Assembly: GCF_000002075.1 (NCBI RefSeq)
Contig: NW_004797522.1
Coordinates: forward strand, 103,652-134,455
From: Aplysia californica
Taxonomy: Eukaryota > Mollusca > Gastropoda > Aplysiida > Aplysiidae
DNA length: 30,804 nucleotides
Direction: 5' to 3'
How positions within the stretch are numbered: position 1 is the stretch's first letter; each line of letters opens with the position of its first letter. The position numbers and the translations under genes were made by a program. Below the pieces are notes generated by a model. That model ran no database searches and was not told where the DNA came from. It saw nothing but the letters and a program-made list of their open reading frames with translations. This document shows, one piece after another, positions 30,372 to 30,804 of the stretch.

Positions 30372-30804
30372 GTAAGTCGATGTGATGTCAGAGGGCACCA
30401 CTCGAAGGTCCTACTTCTTTTTTCTCCTATCTTTTATTTCTGCCTGCTTGTCTTCCAGGCTGAAGGGCTTGAACTTAGATGGCTGCTGGATCAGAAAAGT
30501 AGAGTAAGAGTGTGCTTTTTGCTCAGCACTGAATGACCATTGATGTGTCAAATGTGCTTCTCTGTATTGAAACATACTTCTTTATTGTCCTTCTGTTGTT
30601 TCTGTCTGTCTGTCTTACTTTTTCCCAGCACTAAATGACCATTATTGTGTCAGTGCGCTTCCCTTTACTCATACTTACTTTAATTTACTTTTTTCTTCCG
30701 CTTGTACCGGGGGGTGTCACGGGGAGACACAGGCGTCTGTCTGCAGCAAGACGAGTGACCTGTAGGAGGGACATCCCATGAGCTCTGAGGGTGTCGGCCA
30801 CAGA
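30372..30804 (+). repeat. Intron end with A-type repeat copies
   Basis: After the exon m donor, two A-type pieces are recognisable: about 30515-30570 (CACTGAATGACCATTGATGTGTCAAATGTGCTTCTCTGTATTG) and about 30575-30690 (TGTTGTTTCTGTCTGTCTGTC...CACTAAATGACCATTATTGTGTCAGTG). The last 110 bases hold no recognised feature. Confidence 0.55.

Overview
This is eukaryotic genomic DNA: one long intron-rich host gene on the + strand, with introns packed with transposable elements and tandem repeats. Thirteen exons with GT-AG borders join in one reading frame (2,070 coding bases, 690 codons) and encode the middle and C-terminal part of a P4-type ATPase (phospholipid flippase) of the ATP10 class. The gene runs off both ends of the window: the phosphorylation (DKTG) region lies upstream, and the last two membrane segments and the C-terminal tail lie downstream. 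The repeat content (tRNA-derived SINEs, an RNase H-bearing LINE, piggyBac-like and hAT-like elements, clusters of the palindrome TCTAGA) suggests an invertebrate, most likely a mollusc and perhaps a gastropod. That assignment is inference from general impression, not proof.

Layout. 1-441: a (CT)n microsatellite holding a partial copy of an exon, then the true exon. 442-3528: two exons; the introns hold SINE remnants and a 1.3 kb piggyBac-like element (1881-3208). 3529-9158: three exons; the introns hold a small inverted-repeat element, a 46-bp minisatellite (7888-8235) and SINE fragments. 9159-17303: an 8.1 kb intron holding a nest: a 5'-truncated LINE is split by about 5.3 kb of inserted DNA, and inside that insert lies a complete-looking 4,097-bp hAT-like element with an 8-bp target duplication, which itself carries a 2.2 kb satellite array built of 2 x 200-bp higher-order units. 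17304-23405: four exons; the introns hold minisatellites and a SINE-like repeat interrupted by a 1,631-bp terminal-inverted-repeat element (21146-22776). 23406-30804: three exons; the large intron holds a 3.77 kb inverted-repeat transposon (24810-28578) with a broken minus-strand transposase-like gene and repeated subterminal motifs.

The host gene remains in frame despite this load. The most notable signals are: the satellite array carried inside a hAT-like transposon; the 24810-28578 element of unclear superfamily with its repeated subterminal GATAAAACCGNCTAACCC motif; the 21146-22776 element with subterminal GCAACTTTTGC repeats; and a family of pyrimidine-rich repeats found about a dozen times, always on the gene's sense strand and several times just upstream of exon acceptors. 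Terms such as hAT, piggyBac and I-group LINE are assigned from ends, target duplications and short motifs only; no database search was possible.
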